The translations under genes were made by a program, and so were the position numbers. From Notospermus geniculatus (lineage: Eukaryota > Nemertea > Pilidiophora > Heteronemertea > Lineidae): 64,000 nt of DNA. This document shows, in pieces, positions 36,601-46,292 of the stretch. Every line of letters begins with the position of its first letter. Positions within the stretch are counted from its first letter, which is position 1. Location: NCBI GenBank assembly GCA_002633025.1, contig NMRB01000029.1, positions 704,763 to 768,762 of the forward strand, read 5' to 3'. The notes under the pieces are model-generated. The model had not been told where the DNA came from and searched no databases. It was given only the letters and a program-made list of their open reading frames with translations.

Positions 36601-39600
36601 ATACTGTCTTCTGTTTTGAATGTGCATTTGTATTCCATCAGTCATGTTGTGTACTGTCACCTACATGTACATGTACATCTTCTTTTAAGGGTTGAGGACG
36701 AGGGGAGTAGTAGTAGCTACTAAGAAAGCTAAACAAGGTTTACACATTTCATTTTGCAAGTGGTTTCGGTGGGTTATGGGGTTATTCTTCGGCTTCCCCT
36801 CTCCTCCCTGGTGATGGTTTATCTTGGTTTCTTGAACAAAGTGGGAACCAGTTATTGCCAAATATGACATATTCGCTAATGTTTTCTTGGCATTCATCTC
36901 CCATGGTCTCCTGGTTACATGTAGAAGCTCTCGAAATACATTGTACAATGTACATGTGTAAGATAAAAGATCACAGTGCAGGTGTGCAAGCCCCAACTGA
37001 GGACATAGTTACTCATCAAAGAATACTCAGCAATATTTACAAAGAAAACCCAAAGAAAACCTGCATGTAGTATTATGTTGAGGAGAGATCACACTCTCAT
37101 AAATCTAGTGGTACGACTGCAACTTCAGTGGTGGGGTAGCCAGTACAGGATGACGCATGTTTCCACTGCGTCATCCTAACCACTCTAAAAAGGCCTCACT
37201 CAATTTTTCTTACATTGCCAGTCTCCACCAAGCCCTCCACATCATCAGAAGCTGCTGCTGGTGAAGACAATGCTGATGACAGTTCCGTTGACAATGATGA
37301 TGACATCAGCTCAGAGGAAGATCAACAGGACGCACCGAAGAGAGGCGATTCTGAGGTACACATATTGAGGACATGTATCGTGTCTACATGTAGTTTCATT
37401 GGTGTAAAAACAGGGAGTCCTACCATGCATACCCAACATCTAGTACAGAAAGACGGTATTGGCAAGGATTTCCTCTATATCAGGAGTGCAAGCACCAACT
37501 GACAGGGCATTGCTCATCAAAGAGTAGACTAGGCCTGTGCATAAGTGCAATTTCACACTCTTCTTCAGGAAGATGATTTAGGTAATGAGCCTCCTTACCT
37601 TAGGACTGCGACGGACTTACAGATGTACCAGAAATTCTTCCCTGAATTAACTGAATTCGAGGTAAGAATAATGATGATAAAACAGTTCTTCAAAAGGCAG
37701 AACTCATTTGATACCCAGTAAATGACATTGAAAGTTAAAACTTATGCTAAAGGTCACGACATCATGCTTCTTAAAAGATGCGTCTTCAACAAAATTTGAA
37801 GGCTGGTAATGCAGAGGTAGATCTCGGTTCAAGTGGGAGTTGATTCTGAAGCCTGAGCTATAAATGTACTCCATCGATGCAGTTTGTTATCCATTTTGCC
37901 AAGAAACCCAAAACTTGGCAATCAGAATCCAGCACTGGTTTACAAATACCACTTGAAAATTTGTCATTTGCCTGATTTCAGGTTGTGTGTGATGAAGAAG
38001 AACCAGTTGACCAACCCATTGTGATCCCCACCGCTGAATCAGGAGGAACTATTCTCCCCCAAATTGGTCGAACGCAGAGGATTATCAAATCGGCTGAAGA
38101 TTCTGGAAGAAGAAATCCCCATAAATTACATGATGTCTTTAGTTTTCCAACATTTGTGGCCAAAGATGAGTGTAGTCCATTGTATAAGCTAGACACAAGT
38201 GATCCCCTAGAGGTGGAATTTTCTAGTTGTCGGTATAGGGTTAGTAAAAATAGTGAAAACAGTGCAAGTAGTAACTCTTCAGAAGGTGCTACAACGAATT
38301 CGAAGGCTGGTGGTGCAGTGAACTCTAGTAGTCCAAAATCGTCCCCAAACTCTACCAGGCGATTGTCAAACTCATCACACAATTCGAGAAGCAGTGGCCT
38401 CCCTACTTCAGCCTCGAGCAAGGGTAGAAAGAAGGCATCGTTGGTGTCAAGGAACGGGAAAAGTCCACCCCGGCGAAAGAGTCAGACGCGGTCGGATGAT
38501 GGACACGCGTTTCTTGAATGTAGCGGGACTGCCTTTTCATTTGGTGCTTCATCAGATGTTGGTGACGATAATACAGCAGATTACTTCGAAGAGGAGTACG
38601 ATTGTACCAATGACAATCCTGAGATTGTGCGGAATATTGCCAGTAAGACGAACACCGTTGGTCGGATAAATAAGATTGCATACCCAGACCTTCATGGTCA
38701 TCGTCCTCCACCGATGTCTGAGCCACAGGTCGAAAGGAAGTTTGGTGTGCAGAGGTGAGTACCTGGCGTTCTATAATAAAATAAGTTCAGATTTTATTGG
38801 TCTTGGGCCTAGTTTACAGCTACTCTCAATTTTACGCTCACAGTGTGAGAAATCAGGTAGGGATTAGAGCATCAGTGGACAGGCGGAAACTAAGCCTATG
38901 ATTATCTCATTGTCATGAGCTTTATTTCAGAGCCAAAATCTTCGAAGACATTGACCGCATGATAAATCCTGATACTGTGATAGAAAGAGTAGTCTATGAC
39001 TTGGATGCCGCTGTGAGGTCGGCACAAGGGACGTACACCTCTGCCTACAATAACTTGACGAATAGGGACGAGCTGCAGGTCGGCCGAGCTGAGGATTTCT
39101 CAGACTCCTTGAATTTCAACGCACAGTTTGAAAGTGGGAATTTGAGGAAAGTTATTCAGGTGAGGAAGTTTTCCTATGACAAACCAACTCATACTCTGTT
39201 ACATTTCCTAACGTGTTGTGATTTTGCGACAACTCTCTTGAAGTTGGTTGTATTTGCTGACAACTGTCACAACGAAACACATGAACTCAAATTTTCATTA
39301 TCAAAATTATGAGTATATTGTCAACATTTTGCAGATTCGTCAATACGAGTATGATCTGATTCTAAGTCCAGATATCAATACGAATCATCATCACCAATGG
39401 TTCTACTTTGAAGTCAGTAACATGGAGGCTGGCATCAAGTATAGGTTTAACATCGTCAACTGTGAGAAGCCAAATAGTCAATTCAACTTTGGTGAGTACA
39501 ACGTAAGATTTAACTTCGGTAATACCCCCATCACACTGAAGTCGTTCTCAAAACGTCCTGCCCCGTCCTAAAAAAATCGTAAAACGGGCTAGAACGTGTA

Positions 39601-42600
39601 CCCTTGGCCAAATAATGCTTCGATGTACTGGAGCACCCTTCCCCAGTGATCGATTTTTAGCTCTTGAGTCCAGTTGTCCACCGGGCAAGTGCTCTTTTGC
39701 AACTGGTTGCCCGTGTTGCTTTTTGAGTTGCCCGCAAATGGTTTTCAATGGAAAAATGATGATTCTTTACTTGTCCGCAGGACAACCACATCTGGACTTT
39801 TACTTGTCCGTATCAAAATTCACTTGCCCCGGGCAACGGGACAAGTGCTAAAATCGAACACTGTTCCCATCCACGAAGTTCGTAAAAAGACTGTAAAACG
39901 TTGCCACTACGTCCACTCCGTTCGCACACAGTTTGAGCCCGTTCGGCAAAATTTTCAAGAACGTACTGAGAACTAGCTCAGTGTGATGGGGGTATAAGGA
40001 AGGTTTCAAATTGGTTGGTTAAGCTTTTACTTTGGTAAGTAATGTTTCACACTGGTAAGTGTTAGGCTTCACATTAGTAGGTAAAGTTTCAGATTGGTAG
40101 GTATGTTTCACTTTGCAAGTAAGGTTTCACCGTGGTATTAAGTAAGTTTTCACCTTGGGACATATAACTAAGGTTTCACATTGGTAAATATGATTTCACT
40201 TTGGTAAATAAAGTTTCTCATTGGTAAGTAAGGTTTTGTTTGGTAAGTATGGTTTCACTTTAGTAAGTAAGATGTCACTTTAATAAGTAAGGTTTCATAT
40301 AGGTGAGTAAGGTTTCACATTGGCTTTCTCGATGCACTCACGTTTCCTCCTGCTGTACATTAATTGCCTAATACTGTTTGTTTCTTATCTTCAGGAATGC
40401 AGCCGGTGATGTTCTCAGTTGCTGAGGCGGTGGCAGGACGACCGCACTGGGTACGGGCGGGTACCGATATCTGTTACTACAAGAACCATTTCCTGAGAAG
40501 CTCACAGACAACTGGAGGTGTGCCGGGGAAGATGTACTACACGACAACATTTACGATCAAGTTTCTTCATGACCATGACGTGTGCTACTTGGCATATCAT
40601 TACCCTTACACATATACGATGTTGATGGTGAGTGGTTTCCTCTCCGGTGTTGTGGTTTCCAAAGGAATCATTTTCTTGCCAACTTTGAATTCCTGCCACA
40701 ATTTGACCTGCCGTTGTTCGGATCATTTCATTGTAGACATGTCTTAGTTGCGGTTAATGGATTATTGTTTCTCCCTGTGACAAATGAAGTGATATTTGTT
40801 GATTATTGTTGATATTTGTTGATTATTGTTTCTCCATGTCATGTATGTGAAGTGATATTTGCTCATTATTGTTTATCCCTGTGAAGTGATATTGTTGCTT
40901 TACATGTATTGTTTCTCCCTCTGAAGTGATATTTGTTGATTATACATGTAGTATTGTTTCACCATTTGAAGTGATATTTGTCGTTAAATGTTTGTCCCTG
41001 TGAAGTGATAGTTGTTGTTTCTCCCAATGAAATGATATTAGTAACTAACCAGATTACTTTCCAAATCATGTCGGCATGTTACACTTGCTATCCAATACTA
41101 GGCCTAGGGTAATCAAGGACCAACAAGTTCACTAACTTCTCCGATTGAATTTCAGACGCATATCTACAAGTGGGAAAGCAGAGTAGATTCATCGAACATT
41201 TTCTTCCGTAACCAGAATTTTTGTGAAAGCATATCAGGCAACAGTGTGCCAGTACTGACTATCACATCACCTCCACAATCAAACACAGCCGAGGCTGTGG
41301 AACAATTCAGTAAGTTGCATTGTTTAGCTTTCTATAGGGAACTCAACCATAGAAAACTGGCCAGTTATTTGTGTCATTGGTCTTAGTGAATTGCCCATAG
41401 CCAAATCGCATGAGAAAACTCACATGTGGAACAGAACCGTTAAACCCACTAGAACATTTTGATTCGAAGTGTTTTTCCTCTTTTTTTTTCTCCAGGAAAC
41501 AAGCCGTATATCTTCTTGTCTGGTCGGGTCCACCCAGGAGAGAGTAACGCCAGTTGGGTGATGAAGGGGACAATCCAGTTTCTACTGAGTGATAAGCCTG
41601 CTGCTCAGACTCTCAGAGACATCTACATCTTCAAGATTGTCCCCATGTTGAATCCAGATGGTGTGATCAATGGAAAGTAAGTCGGTTTTGCATGCATGTC
41701 ATTGCCCTGATCGGAAAAGTACTGAATCAATTGCTAGTACCTCTGGACCCATTTGCATAAAGGGGGAATAAGCTTTCCAGGTATAACCTAACATTATAAC
41801 GTGAAGCTATACCTAGAATAAGCTTATTCCACCTTTATGCATACGGGCCCTGGAGTGTTCTGCTTGGCCTTGAGCATGTCTTGATGTGAGAGGTGTTATT
41901 TTGGCTAAAGATTTCATCTTGATAATGATGAATGACAAATGATAGAGGTGCCAGGAACCACAAAGACTTGACTGGGCATAAGTTGTATTTCTTGGTTTCA
42001 GTCATCGCTGCTCCCTGACTGCTGAGGACTTGAACAGACGGTGGCTTCACCCGTGTCCCAAACTCCACCCCACCATCTACCACACCAAGGGACTGTTACA
42101 ATATCTACAACTGATAGGAAAGGCTCCAATGGTATGGTCAAATCCCACATGTTAGCTGTTGTTAAGGGTACTTTCCCGCAAGGGGTTTCTGTCTTGCTGT
42201 TCAATTATCCAAAAGGGCTGAGTTAAAATGTGGCCCTCTCTCTTGTACAGGTATACTGTGATTATCATGGTCACTCGCGGCGGAAGAACACCTTCTTGTA
42301 TGGATGTAGTCCTAGTCAGTCGTGGATCCCTGAAGATGTAGACAATCCGACAGTCATTGGGGCAAAACTGGAGGATGTCAGCTATAAGGTAGGTTGAATT
42401 GGGTGGCTAAAACTGTGTCAATGTCAAAGTCAGATTGATTCTGTGGAATCATCGGCACCAGTTAGGTTCTTGGTTTGAACCCGGTCAGACATGCTCTTCA
42501 TGTGATAGATAGGGCGATTGTCTTTGACGGCAGATTTCCCGGGCCCTCTGGTTTCCTCCTGTTGGACATCAAGTTCACCCAATGCTGGTCTTTTGAGCTA

Positions 42601-43428
42601 AAAATGCCTGATTTTGGCAGTCAGCTCATAATTCAATAATTCATGTCCATGTTTCTTTTTAGGCTCTGCCAAAGATTCTCCACAGCATGGCCCCGTGTTT
42701 CTCACTGAGTAACTGCAGTAATGTAGTAGAGAAGAACAAGGAGGGGTCGGCAAGAGTCGTCGTCTGGAGACAGATCCGGGTGGTCAAGAGTTACACGATG
42801 GAGAGCAGTTACTGTGGCTGCGATCAGGGACAATATAGAGTAAATAGAGACACATATAGAGTTCTTAGATGTTTTGATATTTGGTCTTAAAAGGGTCTTA
42901 AATTGGATGGCGATGTGCCAAAACCATGTGTGTGTGATGTGGCAGTTGTGATTTTCTTGACTTCTTACCATTATAGGGTCTGCACATAAGTACCCGTGAA
43001 CTGGAAGAAATGGGCCGAAAGTTTGCTGAGGCTTTACTCAAAATCAAGGTGTCACGATCTCGTCCGAGTGACAGTGGTCCCCTTATCCAGGTCCAGGCTT
43101 CATTATCTGACGGCAGAGAACCTCAGGGGTAGGTAACTGAAATGAGGTTGTGAGAATTCTAAACCTTAAATACAGGTTTGCCTTTGAAATCTTATCGAAT
43201 TCATGATTTTGACTTTCTGCTTCTCTAGGTGTAGACTATTCAGATTTGAAATCCCCCTTCACTCTAATTTGTGGTGATCTTTTTCATCGTTTCAGGTTGG
43301 AATTGCAGGGTGCAACAGCAGCTGAGTTAGATGATTTTGATGCTCAAGAGTCGACATCTAGTGAAGAGGACCAATATGAAGAAGAAGATGACGAAGAAGA
43401 GGAGGAAGATGACATTGACATCTTTTAA
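30518..43428 (+). CDS. AGTPBP1: Cytosolic carboxypeptidase 1 (tubulin deglutamylase), 18 exons, ARM region incomplete
   Basis: CCP1/Nna1 is an M14-family zinc carboxypeptidase that trims glutamates from tubulin polyglutamate chains and from acidic C termini. Seen here: 18 exons whose phases all agree, giving 1080 residues. Order: N-terminal armadillo-like repeats (about 1-186), an acidic linker (187-262), a Ser-rich insert (263-480), the CCP N-domain (about 500-720), and the catalytic domain (about 725-1036). Zinc ligands are H790 and E793 ([11 protein letters not shown]) and H887 (CDYHGHS); the catalytic Glu is E974 ([10 protein letters not shown]). All are intact. The tail is very acidic. 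The ATG at 30518 has A at -3 and G at +4 and is the first in its open frame. Odd: about 180 residues of ARM repeats expected between exons 5 and 6 are absent, although both flanking exons are phase 1 and still join in frame. AGBL1 is a close vertebrate paralogue; CCP1 is the natural invertebrate assignment. Confidence 0.96.
30663..31269 (+). other. AGTPBP1 intron 1 with inverted repeat at 31027-31194
   Basis: tccgccgaaatcgtaaacac... (31027-31064) pairs with 31156-31194, few mismatches, and weaker pairing extends outward to about 31011 and 31211. A possible tRNA-like stretch near 30840-30920 is too weak to call. Confidence 0.6.
31270..31337 (+). CDS. AGTPBP1: AGTPBP1 exon 2
   Basis: 68 bp between tatttccag and gtgagg. 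With the split Asp codon it reads [19 protein letters not shown] then TTLE, matching the G.E.LL.TLE helix of the first ARM-like repeat. Phase 1 in, 0 out. Confidence 0.88.
31774..32177. mobile_element. Inverted-repeat element made of an 11-bp degenerate repeat
   Basis: Ends atgcgggtgatccac (31774) and gtggatcacccgcat (to 32177). The interior is almost entirely units of the form GTCG(T/C)NAACNN in both orientations. Confidence 0.75.
32222..32635. mobile_element. MITE-like element, 35-bp terminal inverted repeats
   Basis: taggccacactttttatatt... (32222-32256) and complement 32600-32635, nearly perfect. The interior has two ggagggaataaaa segments. Only 44 bp separate it from the preceding element. 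Confidence 0.75.
33166..33232 (+). CDS. AGTPBP1: AGTPBP1 exon 3
   Basis: A 67-bp exon bounded by cacttccag and gtaagt. It reads [20 protein letters not shown] then RV, the hydrophobic helix equivalent to LQTTLNILSILVELVS in vertebrates. Phase 0 in, 1 out. It lies inside a frame too short to be noticed without the phase match. Confidence 0.87.
33233..34962 (+). other. AGTPBP1 intron 3, 1.73 kb
   Basis: No additional exon found. It contains the SINE-like sequence at 34421-34520. Confidence 0.6.
34421..34520 (-). mobile_element. tRNA-derived SINE-like sequence
   Basis: On the minus strand gatctggcctcgtggttaag resembles a tRNA A box (TGGCnnnGTGG) and gagttcaattcaag about 65 bases on resembles a B box. 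A full tRNA cloverleaf is not convincing. Confidence 0.35.
34963..35109 (+). CDS. AGTPBP1: AGTPBP1 exon 4
   Basis: It follows gcttttttgcag and precedes gtgagc. It reads [20 protein letters not shown] and ends VLAKIGPK, closely matching the GRRVSFLVTKGG...ILAKIGPK segment of CCP1. Phase 1 in and 1 out. Confidence 0.93.
35393..35524 (+). CDS. AGTPBP1: AGTPBP1 exon 5 (last ARM exon found)
   Basis: It follows ccgtatttcag and precedes gtgagt. It begins [19 protein letters not shown] and ends KLYSAN, matching DKKFGVKARINGALNITL...RVYSAN of vertebrate CCP1. Vertebrate CCP1 continues for roughly 180 more ARM residues, which I cannot find downstream. Confidence 0.94.
35525..37221 (+). other. AGTPBP1 intron 5, containing the assembly N and no ARM exons
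   Basis: The rest of the ARM region should be encoded here but no matching frame exists. A single N is at 36158 and an R1 repeat copy starts about 14 bases later. ACATGT runs lie at about 36662-36675. Confidence 0.7.
36172..36352. repeat. Dispersed repeat family R1, copy 2
   Basis: Same sequence family as 6604-6790, starting immediately after the single N at 36158. Confidence 0.55.
37222..37355 (+). CDS. AGTPBP1: AGTPBP1 exon 6 (acidic linker)
   Basis: It follows acattgccag and precedes gtacac (a weaker donor). It encodes a Ser/Asp/Glu-rich linker with [17 protein letters not shown], in the position of the acidic stretch after the ARM domain in vertebrates. Phase 1 in, 0 out. Confidence 0.85.
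37569..37661 (+). CDS. AGTPBP1: AGTPBP1 exon 7
   Basis: 31 codons between cttcttcag and gtaaga. It carries [16 protein letters not shown], the counterpart of the conserved DLKMYEHLFPEL motif. Phase 0 in and out. Confidence 0.93.
37982..38754 (+). CDS. AGTPBP1: AGTPBP1 exon 8 (long Ser-rich insert)
   Basis: The largest exon, 773 bp, after tgatttcag and before gtgagt. It opens [20 protein letters not shown] (family motif PIVVPTA) and ends with [15 protein letters not shown] and KFGVQ, matching the conserved lead-in to the CCP N-domain. Between them is a low-complexity Ser/Asn/Arg-rich stretch that looks disordered and lineage-specific. Confidence 0.94.
38931..39159 (+). CDS. AGTPBP1: AGTPBP1 exon 9 (CCP N-domain start)
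   Basis: After tttatttcag, before gtgagg. It reads [20 protein letters not shown] then VYDLD, and ends [11 protein letters not shown], both conserved in CCPs. Between them it has roughly 20 more residues (Ala/Thr/Asn-rich) than human CCP1. Confidence 0.94.
39335..39491 (+). CDS. AGTPBP1: AGTPBP1 exon 10
   Basis: After cattttgcag, before gtgagt. It carries [20 protein letters not shown] then YFEVSN and [15 protein letters not shown], signature sequence of the CCP N-terminal beta-sandwich domain. Phase 0 in, 1 out. Confidence 0.96.
39990..40330 (+). repeat. Intronic minisatellite, about 20-bp unit
   Basis: About 15 degenerate units of AAGGTTTCACATTGGTAAGT in AGTPBP1 intron 10. Many contain GGTAAGT, an exact 5' splice-site consensus, on the sense strand. 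Confidence 0.8.
40395..40627 (+). CDS. AGTPBP1: AGTPBP1 exon 11
   Basis: After tatcttcag, before gtgagt. It reads [20 protein letters not shown] then [12 protein letters not shown], ending YPYTYTMLM, the CCP N-domain end and start of the carboxypeptidase fold. A repeat of GTAAGT-like motifs fills the intron just upstream. Confidence 0.96.
40780..41040 (+). repeat. Intronic tandem repeat, about 35-45-bp unit
   Basis: About six irregular copies of gaagtgatatttgttgatta followed by ttgtttctcc, in AGTPBP1 intron 11. Confidence 0.75.
41156..41309 (+). CDS. AGTPBP1: AGTPBP1 exon 12
   Basis: After ttgaatttcag, before gtaagt. It includes [19 protein letters not shown], matching CETLSGNSCPLVTIT in vertebrates. 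Phase 0 in; 1 out, so that the next exon completes an Arg codon (EQFRNKPY). Confidence 0.95.
41496..41676 (+). CDS. AGTPBP1: AGTPBP1 exon 13 (zinc-binding HxxE)
   Basis: After a strong polypyrimidine acceptor (ttttttttctccag), before gtaagt. It holds the first two zinc ligands in [15 protein letters not shown] and the conserved [15 protein letters not shown]. Phase 1 in, 2 out. Confidence 0.97.
41743..41852. mobile_element. MITE-like hairpin in AGTPBP1 intron 13
   Basis: ctggacccatttgcataaag... pairs with the sequence ending ctttatgcatacgggccctg, about 45-bp arms around aataagctt. Its ends resemble 21628-21749. Confidence 0.65.
42002..42131 (+). CDS. AGTPBP1: AGTPBP1 exon 14
   Basis: After cttggtttcag, before gtatgg. 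It completes the Asn codon to give [15 protein letters not shown], the conserved substrate-pocket segment (C-S-L-x-x-E-D-L-N-R), then [15 protein letters not shown]. Phase 2 in, 0 out. Confidence 0.96.
42251..42388 (+). CDS. AGTPBP1: AGTPBP1 exon 15 (third zinc ligand)
   Basis: 46 codons after tcttgtacag and before gtaggt. [20 protein letters not shown] supplies the third zinc ligand (His of DYHGH). The remainder differs from vertebrates, as expected for a variable surface loop. Confidence 0.96.
42663..42839 (+). CDS. AGTPBP1: AGTPBP1 exon 16 (catalytic Glu)
   Basis: 59 codons after gtttctttttag and before gtaaat. It includes [17 protein letters not shown] and [17 protein letters not shown]; the Glu of MES is the expected catalytic base. 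Phase 0 in and out. Confidence 0.96.
42977..43128 (+). CDS. AGTPBP1: AGTPBP1 exon 17
   Basis: After accattatag, before gtaggt. It reads [20 protein letters not shown] then LKIK, the last helix of the M14 fold ([12 protein letters not shown] in vertebrates), then unconserved residues. Phase 0 in, 2 out. Confidence 0.93.
43296..43428 (+). CDS. AGTPBP1: AGTPBP1 exon 18 (acidic tail and stop)
   Basis: After catcgtttcag. It completes a Gly codon and ends in a Glu/Asp run followed by DIDIF and TAA at 43426-43428. A tandem duplication with period about 106 bp starts inside this exon and runs past the stop to about 43546. Confidence 0.88.
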
Positions 43429-43546
43429 GTATGAACAGGATTTTGATGCTCAAGAGTTGAAATCTAGTGAGAAAGATCAGTATGAAGAAGAAGATGAGGA
43501 GGAAGAAGAAGGAAGAAGTTGACATTGACATCTTAAGTATGAACAG
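43333..43546 (+). repeat. Tandem duplication over the AGTPBP1 stop codon
   Basis: Unit 1 is 43333-43438 (106 bp) and unit 2 is 43439-43546; a third partial start follows. Unit 1 encodes the acidic tail and stop; unit 2 is 3' UTR. Confidence 0.85.
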
Positions 43547-44183
43547 GATTTTGCTGCAGCATTATGGCATGTGAGGTGGTATCTTGTGGAGCCAGTTGTG
43601 ACTCCGAATGCAGCATGATGCTTCCATCTTACTTTTCCAAGATTGCTGTCTCGACAGTAAAACAAACTTGATAGCTTTAGCCCCCACTTTTGGGATAAAT
43701 GTGTGTGTGTTTGTGTTTGTGGAAAAATCTTCATTTAGTTGTGAGGAGATTTGAGTCCACATGCTAGTGTCAATACAAGCATTTCCAACCGGGGTCAAAA
43801 TTCCTTGTAGATTTACCACCCCAGACATCACAGAAATCGTGACGGAAAGCTGTGCTGTTGGCCAAACGGTACTCCACTACTCTTCTTCTTATTTTGATAA
43901 CAGCTGTCGCCCCATTCAAATTTGTCATTTGACAACCATATGTGATTATAGAATAGGCCTATTGGATTGTCTCAATGACTTTAAAGTTTCACCGAGTCAT
44001 TTACACATTTTTTATACGTGTTAGTCATGAGATTTGGCCCCTATTTTAGTTGCTTTTGTAATTTTTTCTTTAATTGATCACAATACTGACGCAAATGTGA
44101 TTCCAGTAATTTATTCCAATGGCTTTATTGAATGTAGATAGGAAATCTATGTTGTTATTTGTATCGAATTCTATGGAAATAAA
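43429..44183 (+). other. AGTPBP1 3' UTR with candidate poly(A) signal
   Basis: Non-coding after the stop. It first holds the second copy of the acidic-tail duplication (43439-43546), then AT-rich sequence. AATAAA at 44178-44183 is the best poly(A) signal. The limits are inferred. Confidence 0.5.
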
Positions 44184-45055
44184 TTATTTTGCTGTATCAA
44201 AGCATTGTTGTCTTGTCACTTTTGATTTCTGATATACATGTAGCATGATGATATTTTTGCAGTTTTCCAAATTCCGCACATTTTGATACCGAAGTTCACC
44301 AACTCTGTTCAGCAGAATTGCAGTCATAATCTCATTCCGCAGCTCCCTGTCGTTCCAATGCATGCAGCCGTGAAATAGGCCTATCCCTGTGTCTTGCAGC
44401 ATGTACTAGAGTACATGTACTTTCATCGTTCTTGAAAACTAAACTCAACAGTGCATGATTTATCATTTCTTTATTGTTAATAATGTATAAAAGTTTATTT
44501 CAGCGTTCTTTATAATGATGTAATGTGAATGGTAAGCAGCAAGTCCAAATGACTAGTACATGTATAATGTTTGCATGCCTACAGTCTTAATTCTGTTTCT
44601 TGGCAGATTACATGTAACTTGGCCATTCTCTTGAGGCTACGCCTTACCAGGGAAGTATATACTTCCATGGCCTTACCCAGGCCTTTCAATTACGTCGTTT
44701 ATATCGTTAAACGCTGTATTGGGACTATATAGGGACTCCCAAATAGCAAAAAACCTTAATTGGGTGTTACTAGTATTTTGTGCATTTGTAACAACAAAAC
44801 ATACATGTACCTGTAAACCAGCCCTCCAAATTCGATCCACTTTTGGCCATTACGCGCCCAATTGTCGACTTCAGGCAAACCCATATAAAGCCTGAACAGT
44901 TGTGAACCCAAAACGTAATCGGAAAACCCTGTGGCTACCGCCTGAAAGCACTCAGTGCCAAATATTTTTAATTCCTTTCATAACCTGACACGTCCAACAG
45001 TGACATCGGACTCGACGTACTTGCCTCTTCCGTCCGTTCCTACATTCCGATATGT
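44184..45055. other. Spacer between convergent genes
   Basis: AT-rich, nothing recognised. Confidence 0.4.
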
Positions 45056-45195
45056 CGTCGACCGAGAATTAACAGGGTCTAAGTGAGTGCATTTTTTGCT
45101 TGACCCAAATTTCCGGTGCTTTTAGTCCCTTAAAGCAGAGGAAGTGAGGGTCAAGTAAAAAAAGCACTTCGACCCTGTTAATTCTCGGTTGACGA
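45056..45195. mobile_element. MITE-like hairpin
   Basis: cgtcgaccgagaattaacag... (45056 on) pairs with the sequence ending ttaattctcggttgacga (45195). Inner segments agtgagtgcatttttt and aaaaaaagcactt also pair. Confidence 0.7.
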
Positions 45196-45272
45196 TGTCC
45201 CAACCAGGGGACGAGATCTTGTATATCAACTAGATAGCATGGCCGGCAGCAACGCCCTAAGCTTGCGCATTT

Positions 45273-45470
45273 ATAGAGGCCTTGCAATGACGTCATCCTG
45301 GCGGCCATGCTGAGGGGCAAGTGGGCAGAGGTGTAAGCTGACCGTGACGTGGCCTGCGTGAAGTGCGCGACGCCAGTGTTTGACGTAACGTCATTGGGAC
45401 ATTTCGCTGCGCCTCTGCAGTATGTGCCCCCCAGCATGGCGGCTTGTGACGTCATTTGCAAGGCCTCTAT
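45273..45470. mobile_element. Inverted-repeat element, about 35-bp arms
   Basis: atagaggccttgcaatgacg... (45273 on) pairs with the sequence ending aaggcctctat (45470), containing the motif GACGTCA and CCGCCATGCTG. A single N at 45471 touches its right end. Confidence 0.65.
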
Positions 45471-45732
45471 NTCCACGCACCTTTCCGGCGCTCTCATTCG
45501 ATCACTTCACGAATTTCTCCAGACTTGATCATTTTTCCTCACGGTGATGATCTATCCTGTTGCCATGAAAATCGTTATACCTCTACTTCATCTGATAGAG
45601 CTACGACGCCTTTCCTCTGCCGAAGATATCTGGCTTTGATCACACGATCTGACAAGTAAAACCTTGGCCAAACTCCGGAGGCTCCTTGCCGTCCCGTGAG
45701 CTTACTTTACGCACAGAACTCCAACAAGCACA

Positions 45733-46292
45733 TCACACCATAGAACACAAGGCTATGTCTTTGGTCTCTGACACTGAACCTTCTTTCACTATCTGATTAC
45801 CTGGTAAGCTTATAGTGTGTGGAGTGTACGTCCGATATATCAAAGGGTAATACTGAGGCCACGCCCCGTACGCCGTTTTCCTCTTCGGCGACACGGGACA
45901 GAGTGTGTGCAGTGTTGCGGAAGAGTTATCCGGCTCTTCCAAGTCTATCACCGCGTTGGGTAACGTCGGTTCTGGATCACCCTTCTTCCTGATATCTCCG
46001 TTCGCACCTAGTGGTTTTGCATTAGTTCGTGGTATTGCTTGACCACCGTTGGCCATCCACGGGCCTTGTGGAGGCGATGCTCTTTCCTGATCGGGTTCGT
46101 CCGGCGGTTCCGGACTCGGAGGCTTCACCTTGTCGTCTCCGTCAGGATTGTCCTCGGTGTCGTCACTCTCTTCTTGAGCATCGGGGTTGATCTGCGACCG
46201 TTGCTTCTGCTGTCGTTTCACCAGACATACGACCACCACCACGATGATACACGTCACCAGAATCACTATTATAACGGAGACAATCGGAATAC
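45733..46292 (-). CDS. Transmembrane and cytoplasmic-tail exon
   Basis: Terminal exon of the mucin-like gene: membrane span, KRQQKQR stop-transfer, acidic Pro-rich tail, then LCSMV and TGA at 45735-45733. The acceptor is ctcattacag on the minus strand. No clear AATAAA was identified in the next few hundred bases. Confidence 0.8.

Noticed and set aside
37978-38421. Minus-strand 147-codon frame
   Set aside because: Antisense of AGTPBP1 exon 8, whose sense frame is conserved and correctly spliced.
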